Shown: in pieces, positions 54,166 to 61,914 of the stretch | Position numbering within the stretch: the first letter of the stretch is position 1 | Layout of the letters: the number at the start of each line of letters is the position of its first letter | Source: Dietzia lutea | GTDB taxonomy: Bacteria > Actinomycetota > Actinomycetes > Mycobacteriales > Mycobacteriaceae | Reading direction: 5' to 3' | Assembly (NCBI RefSeq): GCF_003096075.1 | Contig: NZ_CP015449.1 | Span: 3,403,001 to 3,467,000, forward strand | Length of the DNA stretch: 64,000 bases | Made by a program: the position numbers and the translations under genes | Notes under the pieces: generated by a model | The model's input: the letters and a program-made list of their open reading frames with translations, nothing else | Database searches by the model: none | What the model was told of the DNA's origin: nothing

Positions 54166-55095
54166 TCAGCCGCCCGCCGCGAATCCCTCGGGAACGGCCA
54201 GGCGCGTGAGCTTGTCCGGGTTGCTGTGGAAGTACAGGCGGTCCACGCGGCCGTCCACCACTCCGACCTGCACCACGCGCAGGACCCCGCGCGACGCCAC
54301 GGCCAGTGCGACCTCACCGTTGACCTCGACCGGTGCGACCGCACCCTCGGCGAGCTCCATGGCCTTGACCAGGAAGTACGCACACTTGCGGGCCCCGACG
54401 ATGTCGCGTCGGGCCGCGTTGACCTTGCCGCCTCCGTCCGACAGGGCCCGCGCGTCCGACGTGAGCACGGCGATCGTCTGCTCGAGGTCGCCGGACATCA
54501 CCGCCTCCACGAGCCTGGCGATCAGCTCATCCGGCGCGGGCTCGGGCGGCCGCAGGTCGGTCTGCAACCTGTGTCGGGCGCGGCTGACCCACTGCCGCAC
54601 GGTGGGCACGGCGGCGTGCAGCGCCTCGGCTATCTCCGCGTAGGGCAGTTCGTAGGCCTCACGCAGGACGAACGCCGCGCGCTCGTCGGCCCCGAGCTGC
54701 TCGTACGCCAGCAGGACCGCGATCCGCAGCTGGTCTCGCTGTTCGGCCAGCTCGGCCGGCAGCAGCGCGGTGTCGACGGGTTCGGGCAGCCAGGCCCCGA
54801 TGTAGTCCTCGCGCTTCCGTCGCCGGAGGCGGTCCAGGCACAGGCGGGTCGCGACGGTGGTCAGCCACGCCTCGGTGTTGCGGGGCGCGTCCGCCGGGTC
54901 GAGTGTCACGAGTCGGGCGAGGGCCTCGTCGGCGGCGTCCTCGGCGTCAGCCCAGGTGCCGGTGATGCGGTAGCCGATCCCGAGCAGCCGTCCGCGGATC
55001 CGCTCGAGCGCTGCCCGGTCGGGCAGGATCGCGCCGGGCGCGGCGGCCTGCTCGCCGGTCGACGAACCGGTTCCGGCGAGGACGCCCGTGGTCAT
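54166..55095 (-). CDS. ECF sigma factor of the ECF41 type (SigJ-like, SnoaL-like tail)
   Basis: 309 residues. Sigma region 2 (RLLGIGYRITGTWADAEDAADEALARL and AWLTTVATRLCLDRLR) and region 4 (AFVLREAYELPYAEIAEALHAAVPTVRQWVSRARHRL) are followed by an extra C-terminal SnoaL-like domain. The three ECF41 marks are present: WLPEP, DGGGK and NPDKL. In this group the extension acts as an internal regulator in place of an anti-sigma factor. It overlaps the carboxymuconolactone-decarboxylase gene by 4 bp, the usual ECF41 partner arrangement, and a matching promoter lies upstream. Confidence 0.93.
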   Translation of the reverse strand: MTTGVLAGTGSSTGEQAAAPGAILPDRAALERIRGRLLGIGYRITGTWADAEDAADEALARLVTLDPADAPRNTEAWLTTVATRLCLDRLRRRKREDYIGAWLPEPVDTALLPAELAEQRDQLRIAVLLAYEQLGADERAAFVLREAYELPYAEIAEALHAAVPTVRQWVSRARHRLQTDLRPPEPAPDELIARLVEAVMSGDLEQTIAVLTSDARALSDGGGKVNAARRDIVGARKCAYFLVKAMELAEGAVAPVEVNGEVALAVASRGVLRVVQVGVVDGRVDRLYFHSNPDKLTRLAVPEGFAAGG

Positions 55096-55538
55096 CGCGC
55101 ACTCATCGGCTCGAGGTCGCTCGGGATCAGCCCGCGAAGCGACCCCGGGTCCTTGCGGGTGGCGATCGCTATGCGGTTCCATGCGTTGATGGTGACGATG
55201 TCCATCAGCACCTGTCCAGCCCCGCTCTCACCGCGGTAGCGCGCCACCTCGTTCCACACCTCGTCGGGGACCGACTCCTCGCCGTCGATGCGGGTGACGG
55301 CGTCGGCGAACCGCAACACGGCCTGCTCGTCCACCTCGAACTCGTCGGCATGGGCGGTCCAGTCCTCGACGGCCGCGATCTTGTCGGCGCTCCAGTCGTC
55401 TCTGCGCGCGTCCCGGCGGTGCATGGCCGCGCAGTATCGGCAGCCGTTGACCGCCGAGACGCGCAGGCGGATGAGGTGACTGTCCTCCCGTGAGACCCGG
55501 GCCCGGGTGTAGGCCTCGAGCGCCAGCATCGACGTCAT
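55092..55538 (-). CDS. Carboxymuconolactone decarboxylase/AhpD-family protein
   Basis: 148 residues from ATG 55538, which has GGAGG 4 bp before it; an in-frame ATG at 55592 lacks one. The AhpD-like core has the redox pair and proton relay in VSAVNGCRYCAAMH (Cys33, Cys36, His40). Family members act as thiol-dependent peroxidases or decarboxylases. It is first in an operon with the ECF41 sigma gene and is the likely target of that sigma factor, giving positive autoregulation. The stress or substrate is unknown. Confidence 0.9.
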   Translation of the reverse strand: MTSMLALEAYTRARVSREDSHLIRLRVSAVNGCRYCAAMHRRDARRDDWSADKIAAVEDWTAHADEFEVDEQAVLRFADAVTRIDGEESVPDEVWNEVARYRGESGAGQVLMDIVTINAWNRIAIATRKDPGSLRGLIPSDLEPMSAR

Positions 55539-55600
55539 GGCGCCTCCGCTGACCTGTTTGCGCTGGTCGTTCCTGCTCTGTGATGTGCTCATGCCTTGTC

Positions 55601-55627
55601 GACGCACGAGCACCCCGGAACGTGACA
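55601..55627 (-). promoter_or_regulatory. Candidate ECF41 promoter
   Basis: On the minus strand, TGTCACG (55621-55627) is followed after 16 bp by CGTC (55601-55604). The known ECF41 consensus is TGTCACA, about 16 bp, then CGTC. It sits some 65 bp before the ATG at 55538, so the ECF41 sigma factor probably reads its own operon. Confidence 0.8.
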
Positions 55628-55644
55628 GCGCCCCCGGGCTCCGG

Positions 55645-55875
55645 TCAGGCGGTCTCGTCCTGCAGCCGCTTCGCGAGCAGTTTCTTGCCCTGCTCGCCAG
55701 CCTTGAGGTCGTTCTCCTGGATGCGGCGGAACCAGTCGGCCAGCTCGGTGTCACCGGCGGACTCGGCGTCCTCGATGTACTCGTTGAGCTGCCACGCCAT
55801 CTTGAGCGAGGCCTCCATGACGGCGATGAGGTTGTAGTTCCGATCCTTGACGGGGCTCTGCGGTTCGGTGGTCAT
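55645..55875 (-). CDS. 76-residue helical protein of unknown function
   Basis: ATG 55875 has GGGAGG at ideal distance. The product is polar and mostly alpha-helical: DRNYNLIAVMEASLKMAWQL, YIEDAESAGDTELADWFRRIQENDLKAGEQGKKLL. It has no cysteines, membrane helix or known domain; the helix with an EASLKMAWQLNEYIEDAE pattern resembles small ferritin-like or helical-bundle proteins. It lies directly upstream of the ECF41 operon on the same strand and opposite a metallothionein-like gene, so a stress role is possible but unproven. Confidence 0.75.
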   Translation of the reverse strand: MTTEPQSPVKDRNYNLIAVMEASLKMAWQLNEYIEDAESAGDTELADWFRRIQENDLKAGEQGKKLLAKRLQDETA

Positions 55876-56039
55876 GCTGATACCTCCCGATATCTGTCGA
55901 CTGTCGAACGTGCGGCACCGATGTGCTCGGCGCTTTCCACGGTAGGAGCCGTCGCAACGCCCCGCCACCGCGGTTGTGACCCACGGCACTTCGGTTTACG
56001 GTGGCCACATCAACAGACCCGCGCGACGAGGAGGACATC

Positions 56040-56273
56040 ATGGCCACCTGCGATACCTGCGGTAACGACTACGACAAGGCCTTCACCATCACCCAGGGCG
56101 ATCGCTCCGGGACCTTCGACAGCTTCGAGTGCGCGGCCCACGCCCTGGCACCGACCTGCTCCCACTGCGGCTGCCGGATCCTCGGCCACGGGGTCGAGGT
56201 GGACGGCACCATCTTCTGTTGCGCCCACTGCGCCGACCATCAGGGAGCGGGCGGGGTCGCCGACCGGGCGTGA
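56040..56273 (+). CDS. Small cysteine-rich metal-binding protein (metallothionein-like)
   Basis: 77 residues from ATG 56040, preceded by GAGGAGG. Ten cysteines and four histidines include CDTCGNDYD, FECAAHAL, CSHCGCRILGHG and FCCAHCADH. The pattern resembles actinobacterial proteins annotated as prokaryotic metallothioneins (SmtA family), and also a treble-clef zinc ribbon. It probably binds Zn2+, Cu+ or Cd2+. Its stop overlaps the HAD phosphatase start (GTGA), so the two are co-translated. Metal identity is not predictable. Confidence 0.8.
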   Translation: MATCDTCGNDYDKAFTITQGDRSGTFDSFECAAHALAPTCSHCGCRILGHGVEVDGTIFCCAHCADHQGAGGVADRA

Positions 56274-56689
56274 GCCGCGCCTCGGCCGTCCTGGTGGACG
56301 TCGACGGCACGATCGCGGTGGCCGACGGCCGTAGTCCCTACGACGAGTCGACCGTCTCCGCCGACCTGCCGAACAGCGACATCATCGCGGTGGTGCGCGC
56401 CCTGTACCGGGATGGGCATCGGCTGATAGTGGTGTCCGGGCGCACGGAGGCCGCCCGAGCGGACACGAGTGCCTGGCTGGAGCGGCATCTCGGCGTCCCG
56501 ATCGACGCCGTGTACCTGCGGGCGGTGGGGGACCGTCGGCCGGACGTCGTGGTCAAGAAGGAGCTATATCGTCGTCACATCGAGCCCCGGTACCGCGTGC
56601 TGTGCGTGCTCGAGGACCGCTCCCGAGTGGTGGAGATGTGGCGCGGTCTCGGCCTGACGTGCCTCCAGGTGGCGCCGGGCGATTTCTGA
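56270..56689 (+). CDS. HAD-family phosphatase, polynucleotide kinase 3'-phosphatase-like
   Basis: 139 residues. HAD motif I VLVDVDGTIA, motif II LIVVSGR, a Lys in VVKKELYRRHI and motif III/IV CVLEDRSRVVEMW are present without a cap domain. The order resembles the phosphatase domain of T4 polynucleotide kinase and bacterial Pnkp-like proteins. A role in nucleic-acid end repair is plausible but not certain. The GTG start overlaps the metallothionein-like stop codon by 4 bp. Confidence 0.82.
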   Translation: MSRASAVLVDVDGTIAVADGRSPYDESTVSADLPNSDIIAVVRALYRDGHRLIVVSGRTEAARADTSAWLERHLGVPIDAVYLRAVGDRRPDVVVKKELYRRHIEPRYRVLCVLEDRSRVVEMWRGLGLTCLQVAPGDF

Positions 56690-56802
56690 GCGCGGCGGCC
56701 CCCGGTTCCTGAGCGCGGCGCCCCGCGATGTCCGGACCCGGGGGGCCGATTCGGGGAGAACCCCTATGGCGCTGCGTCGTGGCCGGTCATAGCCTTGGAG
56801 GC

Positions 56803-57435
56803 ATGGCCGAGCCCGACGACCTGCTGCTCTCCGACGCCGAGCGGCTGCACGCCCTCACCGTGCTCGGCGACCACTACGCGTCCGGGCGCCTGGACGACTC
56901 GCAGTTCCACGCCCGGTCCGCCGACGTGGCCGCGGCCCGCACACTCGGCCAGCTGCGCGGCTCGTTCGCCGACCTACCGGGCGGGACGCCGCTGACGTCG
57001 GTCGACGGCCTGATCGTCCAGTCGGCCACGGCGGGCGGTGGCGAGATCGTGCTCTCGTCGTCGTCGCCGTCATCGCCCCTCGCGCCGACTCCCACCGGCG
57101 CGCGGACGCCGGCCACCCGCGACGCCGACGCCGATCTCGAGGACCTGCGCCGCCGCGGGAAACTGGTCGAGTCGCTGGACGGGGTGGTGATCGGACTGAC
57201 GCTCATCACGTTTCTCGTCCTGCAGATCGTGGTGGACTGGCAGTACGCGTGGATGGTGTGGCCGTCGCTGGTGCTCACGCTGGGGATCCCGCGGCTGGTG
57301 CTGCGGTTCACCGATTCCGACGAGAAGACGTACGAGAAGCTGAAGAAGGCCGACGAGAAGGCGCGCGAGGAGCGCCTGCGCGCGGCGTCCGAGCGGATCC
57401 GCGAGCTGGGCGACGGGCGCGAGAAGCACGACTGA
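56803..57435 (+). CDS. DUF1707 protein with two C-terminal membrane helices
   Basis: 210 residues. DUF1707 at about 5-58: LLLSDAERLHALTVLGDHYASGRLDDSQFHAR. This is a common actinobacterial N-terminal domain of unknown role. A Ser/Pro linker precedes a two-helix membrane unit (VVIGLTLITFLVLQIVVDW and AWMVWPSLVLTLGIPRLV, about 145-180) and a charged coiled tail. TAGCCT (56790-56795) lies 7 bp before the ATG and overlaps a GGAGG, so start choice is firm. Confidence 0.85.
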   Translation: MAEPDDLLLSDAERLHALTVLGDHYASGRLDDSQFHARSADVAAARTLGQLRGSFADLPGGTPLTSVDGLIVQSATAGGGEIVLSSSSPSSPLAPTPTGARTPATRDADADLEDLRRRGKLVESLDGVVIGLTLITFLVLQIVVDWQYAWMVWPSLVLTLGIPRLVLRFTDSDEKTYEKLKKADEKAREERLRAASERIRELGDGREKHD

Positions 57436-57496
57436 GCGCCGTGCCCGGCCCCAGCGGGCGCGGCCCGGCCCGGCGCGCCGTGACCCGGCGCGGGGG

Positions 57497-58882
57497 TCAG
57501 GTGTCCTCGAGCGCGACGCCCTTGCGCTCGGGGAGACTGAAGGCGGCCAGGGCGGCGACGACGAAGGCCGCCGCGAACACGCCGAAGACCATCACCGTGT
57601 CACCGAGATCGAGCAAGATCGGCACGAGCAGCGGCGCGATGATGGAGGCGATCCGCCCGAACGCCGCCGCCGCGCCGGTGCCGGACCCGCGGGTGGCGGT
57701 CGGGTAGAGCTCCGGGCCGATCGCGTAGAGGGCGCCCCACGCGCCGAGGTTGAAGAACGACAGCGCCATGCCTGCGGCGATGATCGTGGCCGGGGAGTCC
57801 GCCAGGCCGAACAGTCCGGCCGCGACCGCCGAGCCGACGAGGAACACCGCGAGCGTGACCCGCCGCCCCCACACCTCGATGAGCCAGGCGGCCACCGCGT
57901 AGCCCGGCAGCTGGGCCAGCGTGATGATGAGCGTATAGCCGAACGATCTGACCAGGTCGAAGCCCTGCGAGACGAGCAGGCTGGGCAGCCAGATGAAGGC
58001 GCCGTAGTAGGAGAAGTTGATCCCGAACCACACGATCCACAGCGCGGCGGTGCGGCGGCGCAGGCGCGGTGACCAGATGGACTCGCCCGCCTCGGAGGCC
58101 GGGGCGGATGCGGCCTCGGCGTCGGGCTGAGCCGTCGCCGGCGGAGCGTCTCCGGCGTCGGGCTGAGCGGTCGCCGGCGCGGCGGCCCCGGCCGCGGCGC
58201 CCGGCGCCTCGATTCCCGCGGAGGCCTCGTAGTCGCGGACGATCCGCTCGGCCTCGTCGACACGGCCACGTGACTCGAGGTAGCGCACCGACTCGGGCAG
58301 ACCGAAGCGCACGACCAGCGCGTACGCGGCCGGGACCAGGCCCACCGCGAGCGCCCAGCGCCAGCCGTCGTCGCCGACGGGCACCACGAAGTAACCGATG
58401 AGCGCGGCCATGATCCAGCCGACCGCCCAGAACCCCTCGAGGATCACCACCACGCGGCCGCGGATCCGTCGTGGTGCGAACTCGCTGACCAGCGTCGACG
58501 CCACGGGCAGTTCGGCGCCCAGGCCCAGCCCCACGATGAAGCGCAGGACGATGAGCATCGCCACGCCGGTCGACAGGGCCGCCGCGCCGGTGGCCAGACC
58601 GTAGACCAGGAGCGTCGCGGCGAAGACCTGCCGGCGTCCGATCTTGTCCGCGAGCAGGCCGCCGAACGCGGCGCCCAGGGCCATGCCGACGAAGCCGATG
58701 GACCCGATCCACGACAGCTCGGTGGGCGTGAGCGACCAGTGGACGGCGAGCGCCGCCATGACGAAGGAGATCAGCCCCACGTCCATCGCGTCGAGCGCCC
58801 AGCCGATGCCCGAACCGAACAGCAGTCTGCGGTGCTTGCGAGTGAACGGCAGGCCGTCGAGGCGCTCCGTGCGGGTCGTCAT
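57497..58882 (-). CDS. MFS transporter (aromatic acid/sugar:H+ symporter type)
   Basis: 461 residues with 12 membrane helices and a central cytosolic loop. It has the A-motif GGLLADKIGRRQVF, the LGLGAELPVASTLVSEFAPRRIRGR segment of the NiaP/AAHS-like metabolite symporters, and PELYPTATRGSGTG in the C-half. The loop holds a duplicated ATAQPDA unit encoded by a 27-bp direct repeat. TAGCGT (58890-58895, minus strand) lies 7 bp before ATG 58882. It is divergent from an amidohydrolase, so its cargo may be an N-acyl amino acid or related acid; this is inference. Confidence 0.9.
   Translation of the reverse strand: MTTRTERLDGLPFTRKHRRLLFGSGIGWALDAMDVGLISFVMAALAVHWSLTPTELSWIGSIGFVGMALGAAFGGLLADKIGRRQVFAATLLVYGLATGAAALSTGVAMLIVLRFIVGLGLGAELPVASTLVSEFAPRRIRGRVVVILEGFWAVGWIMAALIGYFVVPVGDDGWRWALAVGLVPAAYALVVRFGLPESVRYLESRGRVDEAERIVRDYEASAGIEAPGAAAGAAAPATAQPDAGDAPPATAQPDAEAASAPASEAGESIWSPRLRRRTAALWIVWFGINFSYYGAFIWLPSLLVSQGFDLVRSFGYTLIITLAQLPGYAVAAWLIEVWGRRVTLAVFLVGSAVAAGLFGLADSPATIIAAGMALSFFNLGAWGALYAIGPELYPTATRGSGTGAAAAFGRIASIIAPLLVPILLDLGDTVMVFGVFAAAFVVAALAAFSLPERKGVALEDT
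58117..58179. repeat. 27-bp direct repeat inside the MFS gene
   Basis: Near-identical copies at 58117-58143 and 58153-58179 (period 36 bp, CGGCGTCGGGCTGAG start) encode the repeated ATAQPDA unit of the central loop. The repeat length keeps the frame, so copy number could vary without breaking the gene. Confidence 0.8.
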
Positions 58883-58939
58883 GTCGGCAACGCTACTTGT
58901 CGCGCCCGGCGCACCGGGGGAGCCTCCCGGACTGGACAT

Positions 58940-58951
58940 GGACACTTGTCC
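58940..58951. promoter_or_regulatory. Palindrome in the MFS/amidohydrolase divergent promoter
   Basis: GGACACTTGTCC is a dyad with 5-bp arms (GGACA/TGTCC). It lies in the 119-bp divergent region, near the expected -35 of a CATACT -10 box (58965-58970) for the amidohydrolase. A repeat of TGGACA just before it strengthens the idea of a regulator site. Confidence 0.4.
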
Positions 58952-59001
58952 GAGCAGACTGGTCCATACTGTGTTGCAGATCACAATCCGAGGAGCGTCC
59001 C

Positions 59002-60843
59002 GTGAGCAATGCTGAATCGGCCGCGGGCGCGGCCCCCGCCTCGCGAGCGGACTTCGCCGTCGTGATCCGGGGCGGGACGGTGTTCGACGGCACCGGCGCG
59101 CCCGGGGTCCGCGCGGACATCGGGATCCGCGACGGCGTCGTCGCGGCGATCAGCGCCGCGCCGCTACCCGTGGCCCCCACCACGCGCGTGGTGGAGGCCG
59201 AGGGCCGGTGGGTGACGCCGGGCTTCGTGGACACCCACACCCACTACGACGTCGAGCTGCTCGTCTCCCCGGGACTGGGCGAGTCCGTGCGGCACGGGGT
59301 GACCACCGTCCTGGTGGGCAACTGCTCGATCTCCGGTGTCTTCTCCGGCACCGTCGACGTGGCGGACCTGTTCAGCCGCGTCGAGGCCCTGCCGCGCGAC
59401 TCGGTCCTGCAGGCGCTCGAGGAGAAGAAGACCTGGTCCGACCCCGCGGCTTGGCGGCGCGCCGTCGAGGATCTCCCCCTCGGACCCAACGTGGCGTCGT
59501 TCCTCGGCCACTCCGACGTGCGCGCGTCCGTGATGGGCCTGGGCCGGTCGACGGATCCGAAGCACGCCCCGAGCCGCGAGGAGCTGCGCGAGATCGACCG
59601 GCGCATCACCGCCGCGCTCGATGCCGGATTTCTGGGCGTGTCCACCATGACCAACCCGTGGGACAAGATGGACGGCGACCGCTACCGCTCGCGGACGCTG
59701 CCCTCCACGCACGCCTCGTGGGGCGAATTCCGCCGGATCAGCCGCCTTCTTCGTCGTCGTGACCGGGTCCTGCAGGGCGTGCCCAACCTCAACACCAAGG
59801 TCGACGTGGCCTTCTACGCCGCCACCAGTACCGGACTGTTCCGCAAGCCGCTGCGCGTCTCGCTGCTCTCGGCCGCCGACACCCTGGCCGAGCCGTGGGT
59901 CAACCGCATCTTCCGGCCCATCGCCTGGGCCGCCAACAGCCTCGGCAGGGGCAGGTTCGTGTGGCAGCACCTGCCCACCACGTTCAAGGTGTGGGCGGAC
60001 GGGATCGACCTGGTGGTCTTTGAGGAGTTCGGGTCGGGCCGCGAGGCGCTGCACCTGGCCGACGAAGTGTCCCGAAACGAGCTGCTGCAGCAGGAGAGCT
60101 ACCGACGGTGGTTCCGGCAGGACTTCGAGAAGCGGTTCAGCCCGCGCGTGTGGCACCGCGACTTCGACGACGCGCTGATCGTGGCCTGCCCCGACGAGTC
60201 TCTGGTCGGCCAGACGGTCGGCGACGTGGCGCGGGCGCGCAGGCTTCACCCGGCCGATGCCTACCTCGACCTGGTGGTGGAGTACGGCACCGACTTCCGC
60301 TGGACCACCACCATTGCCAACGCGCGGGAGAAGGTCGCCAACCGGCTCGTGAGGACTCCGGGCGTGACGATCGGCTTCTCAGACGCCGGCGCGCACCTGC
60401 GCAACATGGCCTTCTACAACTTCGGGGTCCGGCTGCTCGAGCGCGTCCACCAGGCCCAGCGCAAGGGCCGCCCGTTCCTGTCGATAGAGGAGGCCGTGCG
60501 CAAACTCACCGGAGAGCTCGCCGAGTTCTACCGCCTCGACGCGGGGCGCCTGGAGGTGGGCCGACGCGCCGACGTGGTGGTAATCGACCCGTCTGGTCTC
60601 GACGGCGAGTCGCTCGTCTACCACGAGGAAGCCATGCCCGAGTTCGGCGGGCTCCGCCGGATGGTCAACCGCAACGACCGGGCGGTCGCGGCGACCATCA
60701 TCGGCGGCCGGGTGGTCTGGAGCGACGGCGAGTTCGCCGAGGGTTACGGCCGCGAGTTCGCGGCGGGCCGGTTCCTGCCCTCGGACGAGACGGTGGCGCC
60801 GCGTCCGGTGGAGGCGCCCGAGCCGGCCGCCGAGCTTCGGTAG
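59002..60843 (+). CDS. N-acyl-D-amino-acid deacylase-like amidohydrolase
   Basis: 613 residues from GTG 59002, with GAGGAG 6 bp upstream. Amidohydrolase superfamily, D-aminoacylase branch: VIRGGTVFDGTGAPGVRADIGIRDG, the metal His pair in GFVDTHTHYDVEL, the Cys of GNCSISG that bridges the metal in this family, and SDAGAHLRNMAFYNF (Asp/His). The C-terminal strands include GRRADVVVIDPSG. It may release D-amino acids from N-acyl forms, or act on related amides. The last 100 bp overlap the convergent membrane-protein gene. Confidence 0.87.
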   Translation: MSNAESAAGAAPASRADFAVVIRGGTVFDGTGAPGVRADIGIRDGVVAAISAAPLPVAPTTRVVEAEGRWVTPGFVDTHTHYDVELLVSPGLGESVRHGVTTVLVGNCSISGVFSGTVDVADLFSRVEALPRDSVLQALEEKKTWSDPAAWRRAVEDLPLGPNVASFLGHSDVRASVMGLGRSTDPKHAPSREELREIDRRITAALDAGFLGVSTMTNPWDKMDGDRYRSRTLPSTHASWGEFRRISRLLRRRDRVLQGVPNLNTKVDVAFYAATSTGLFRKPLRVSLLSAADTLAEPWVNRIFRPIAWAANSLGRGRFVWQHLPTTFKVWADGIDLVVFEEFGSGREALHLADEVSRNELLQQESYRRWFRQDFEKRFSPRVWHRDFDDALIVACPDESLVGQTVGDVARARRLHPADAYLDLVVEYGTDFRWTTTIANAREKVANRLVRTPGVTIGFSDAGAHLRNMAFYNFGVRLLERVHQAQRKGRPFLSIEEAVRKLTGELAEFYRLDAGRLEVGRRADVVVIDPSGLDGESLVYHEEAMPEFGGLRRMVNRNDRAVAATIIGGRVVWSDGEFAEGYGREFAAGRFLPSDETVAPRPVEAPEPAAELR

Positions 60844-61868
60844 CCGGGGCCGGTCCGGCGGATCACCAGCCAGAGCAGCGCGAGGGCCAGGATCAGCAGG
60901 ACGCTGCTCTGCGCGATCTTGGCCGCGACGGGCACGCCACCGGGCACCGGCGCCGCGAAGCCGATGAGGACCGCGCCGATGACCAGCCCCACGCCGACCG
61001 ATCCCACCTCGCGTGGACCCCAGGGGCGCCGGACCGACGCTCTGCTCAGTGCGAGGCCAGCGAAGGCGACCAGCACGACCGTGGCGGCCACTCCGGGCCA
61101 CGTCGACGGCGCCAGGTCGACGAGGACCTTCCCCACCAACCCGGACGCTACGAGGGCGGCGACGGGCAGCGGGTGACCGGCGCGCGGGAATCCCTCGGCC
61201 TGCGTGCCGGGTCCGCCGTCGTCCGCGTTCGAGGGCGCGCGGGTGGGGCGGTGCCGGGCGACGAACGCCGCGCCGACGAGGAGGACGACGACGGCGAGGA
61301 CGACCGCCACCCGAGCGGGAGACAACGAATAGCCGTACGTCTGCTGCCCATCCTGATGGACCGCGAGCGCGATGACCGCCGCGCAGAAAAGGGTGAGCGG
61401 AATGCCCTTCTTCCCGAGCAGCGGCCGCCCGCGATGGGCCGGCGCCAACGCGTAGAGCAGAGCCAGCGGGGCACCCACGCTCATCATGACGTGCCCGAGC
61501 GTCCAGCTCAGGGTGGCCGCGATGCTGACGCCAAGCGGTTCGATTAGGGTCGGTTCGCGCAGTTCGGCCCAGTACGGCACGTCGGGCCGCTCCTCGCCGA
61601 ACATCGACATGTCGATGATGCCGGTCATCGCCAGCCCGAAGGCCGCGGCGAGCAGCAGCGTGCCCCGCCAGCCCATCCCGTATCGCACCCCGACCTCCCG
61701 GATGAGCAGTGCAGCGCCGCCGTAAAGGGGCGCGAAGAAGACGATGCCGAACAGCGATGCCCACAGTTCGCCGGTGAACGGCAGGTAGGCCTGCAGGTAT
61801 TCGGCCGCGACCGGCGCCCCCAGGAACACGCACAGCAGCGGGAGAATCCGACGGCGCAGCGGCAACAT
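60744..61868 (-). CDS. Polytopic membrane protein of unknown function
   Basis: 374 residues with about nine or ten membrane segments (for example ILPLLCVFLGAPVAAEYL, LWASLFGIVFFAPLYGGAALLI, AARVAVVLAVVVLLVGAAFVA-like stretches). Conserved-looking polar spots are EYLQAYLPFTGE and REVGVRYGMGWRGTLLLAAAFGLAMTGIIDMSMF. No known transporter signature is seen. The last helix ends near 60850; about 35 more residues antisense to the amidohydrolase follow, suggesting a lost stop. TAACGT (61875-61880, minus strand) lies 6 bp before the ATG. It is divergent from a TetR gene with a shared operator. Confidence 0.75.
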   Translation of the reverse strand: MLPLRRRILPLLCVFLGAPVAAEYLQAYLPFTGELWASLFGIVFFAPLYGGAALLIREVGVRYGMGWRGTLLLAAAFGLAMTGIIDMSMFGEERPDVPYWAELREPTLIEPLGVSIAATLSWTLGHVMMSVGAPLALLYALAPAHRGRPLLGKKGIPLTLFCAAVIALAVHQDGQQTYGYSLSPARVAVVLAVVVLLVGAAFVARHRPTRAPSNADDGGPGTQAEGFPRAGHPLPVAALVASGLVGKVLVDLAPSTWPGVAATVVLVAFAGLALSRASVRRPWGPREVGSVGVGLVIGAVLIGFAAPVPGGVPVAAKIAQSSVLLILALALLWLVIRRTGPGYRSSAAGSGASTGRGATVSSEGRNRPAANSRP

Positions 61869-61882
61869 GGCTCGACGTTAGC

Positions 61883-61896
61883 AGAGTGGTCACTCT
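61883..61896. promoter_or_regulatory. TetR-type palindromic operator
   Basis: AGAGTG-GT-CACTCT is a perfect 6-bp-arm dyad. It lies exactly between the two divergent -10 boxes (61875-61880 minus strand, 61903-61908 plus strand). Binding there would block both promoters. The adjacent TetR protein is the clear candidate. Confidence 0.75.
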
Positions 61897-61914
61897 ATTA
61901 ACTAGGCTGAGCGC

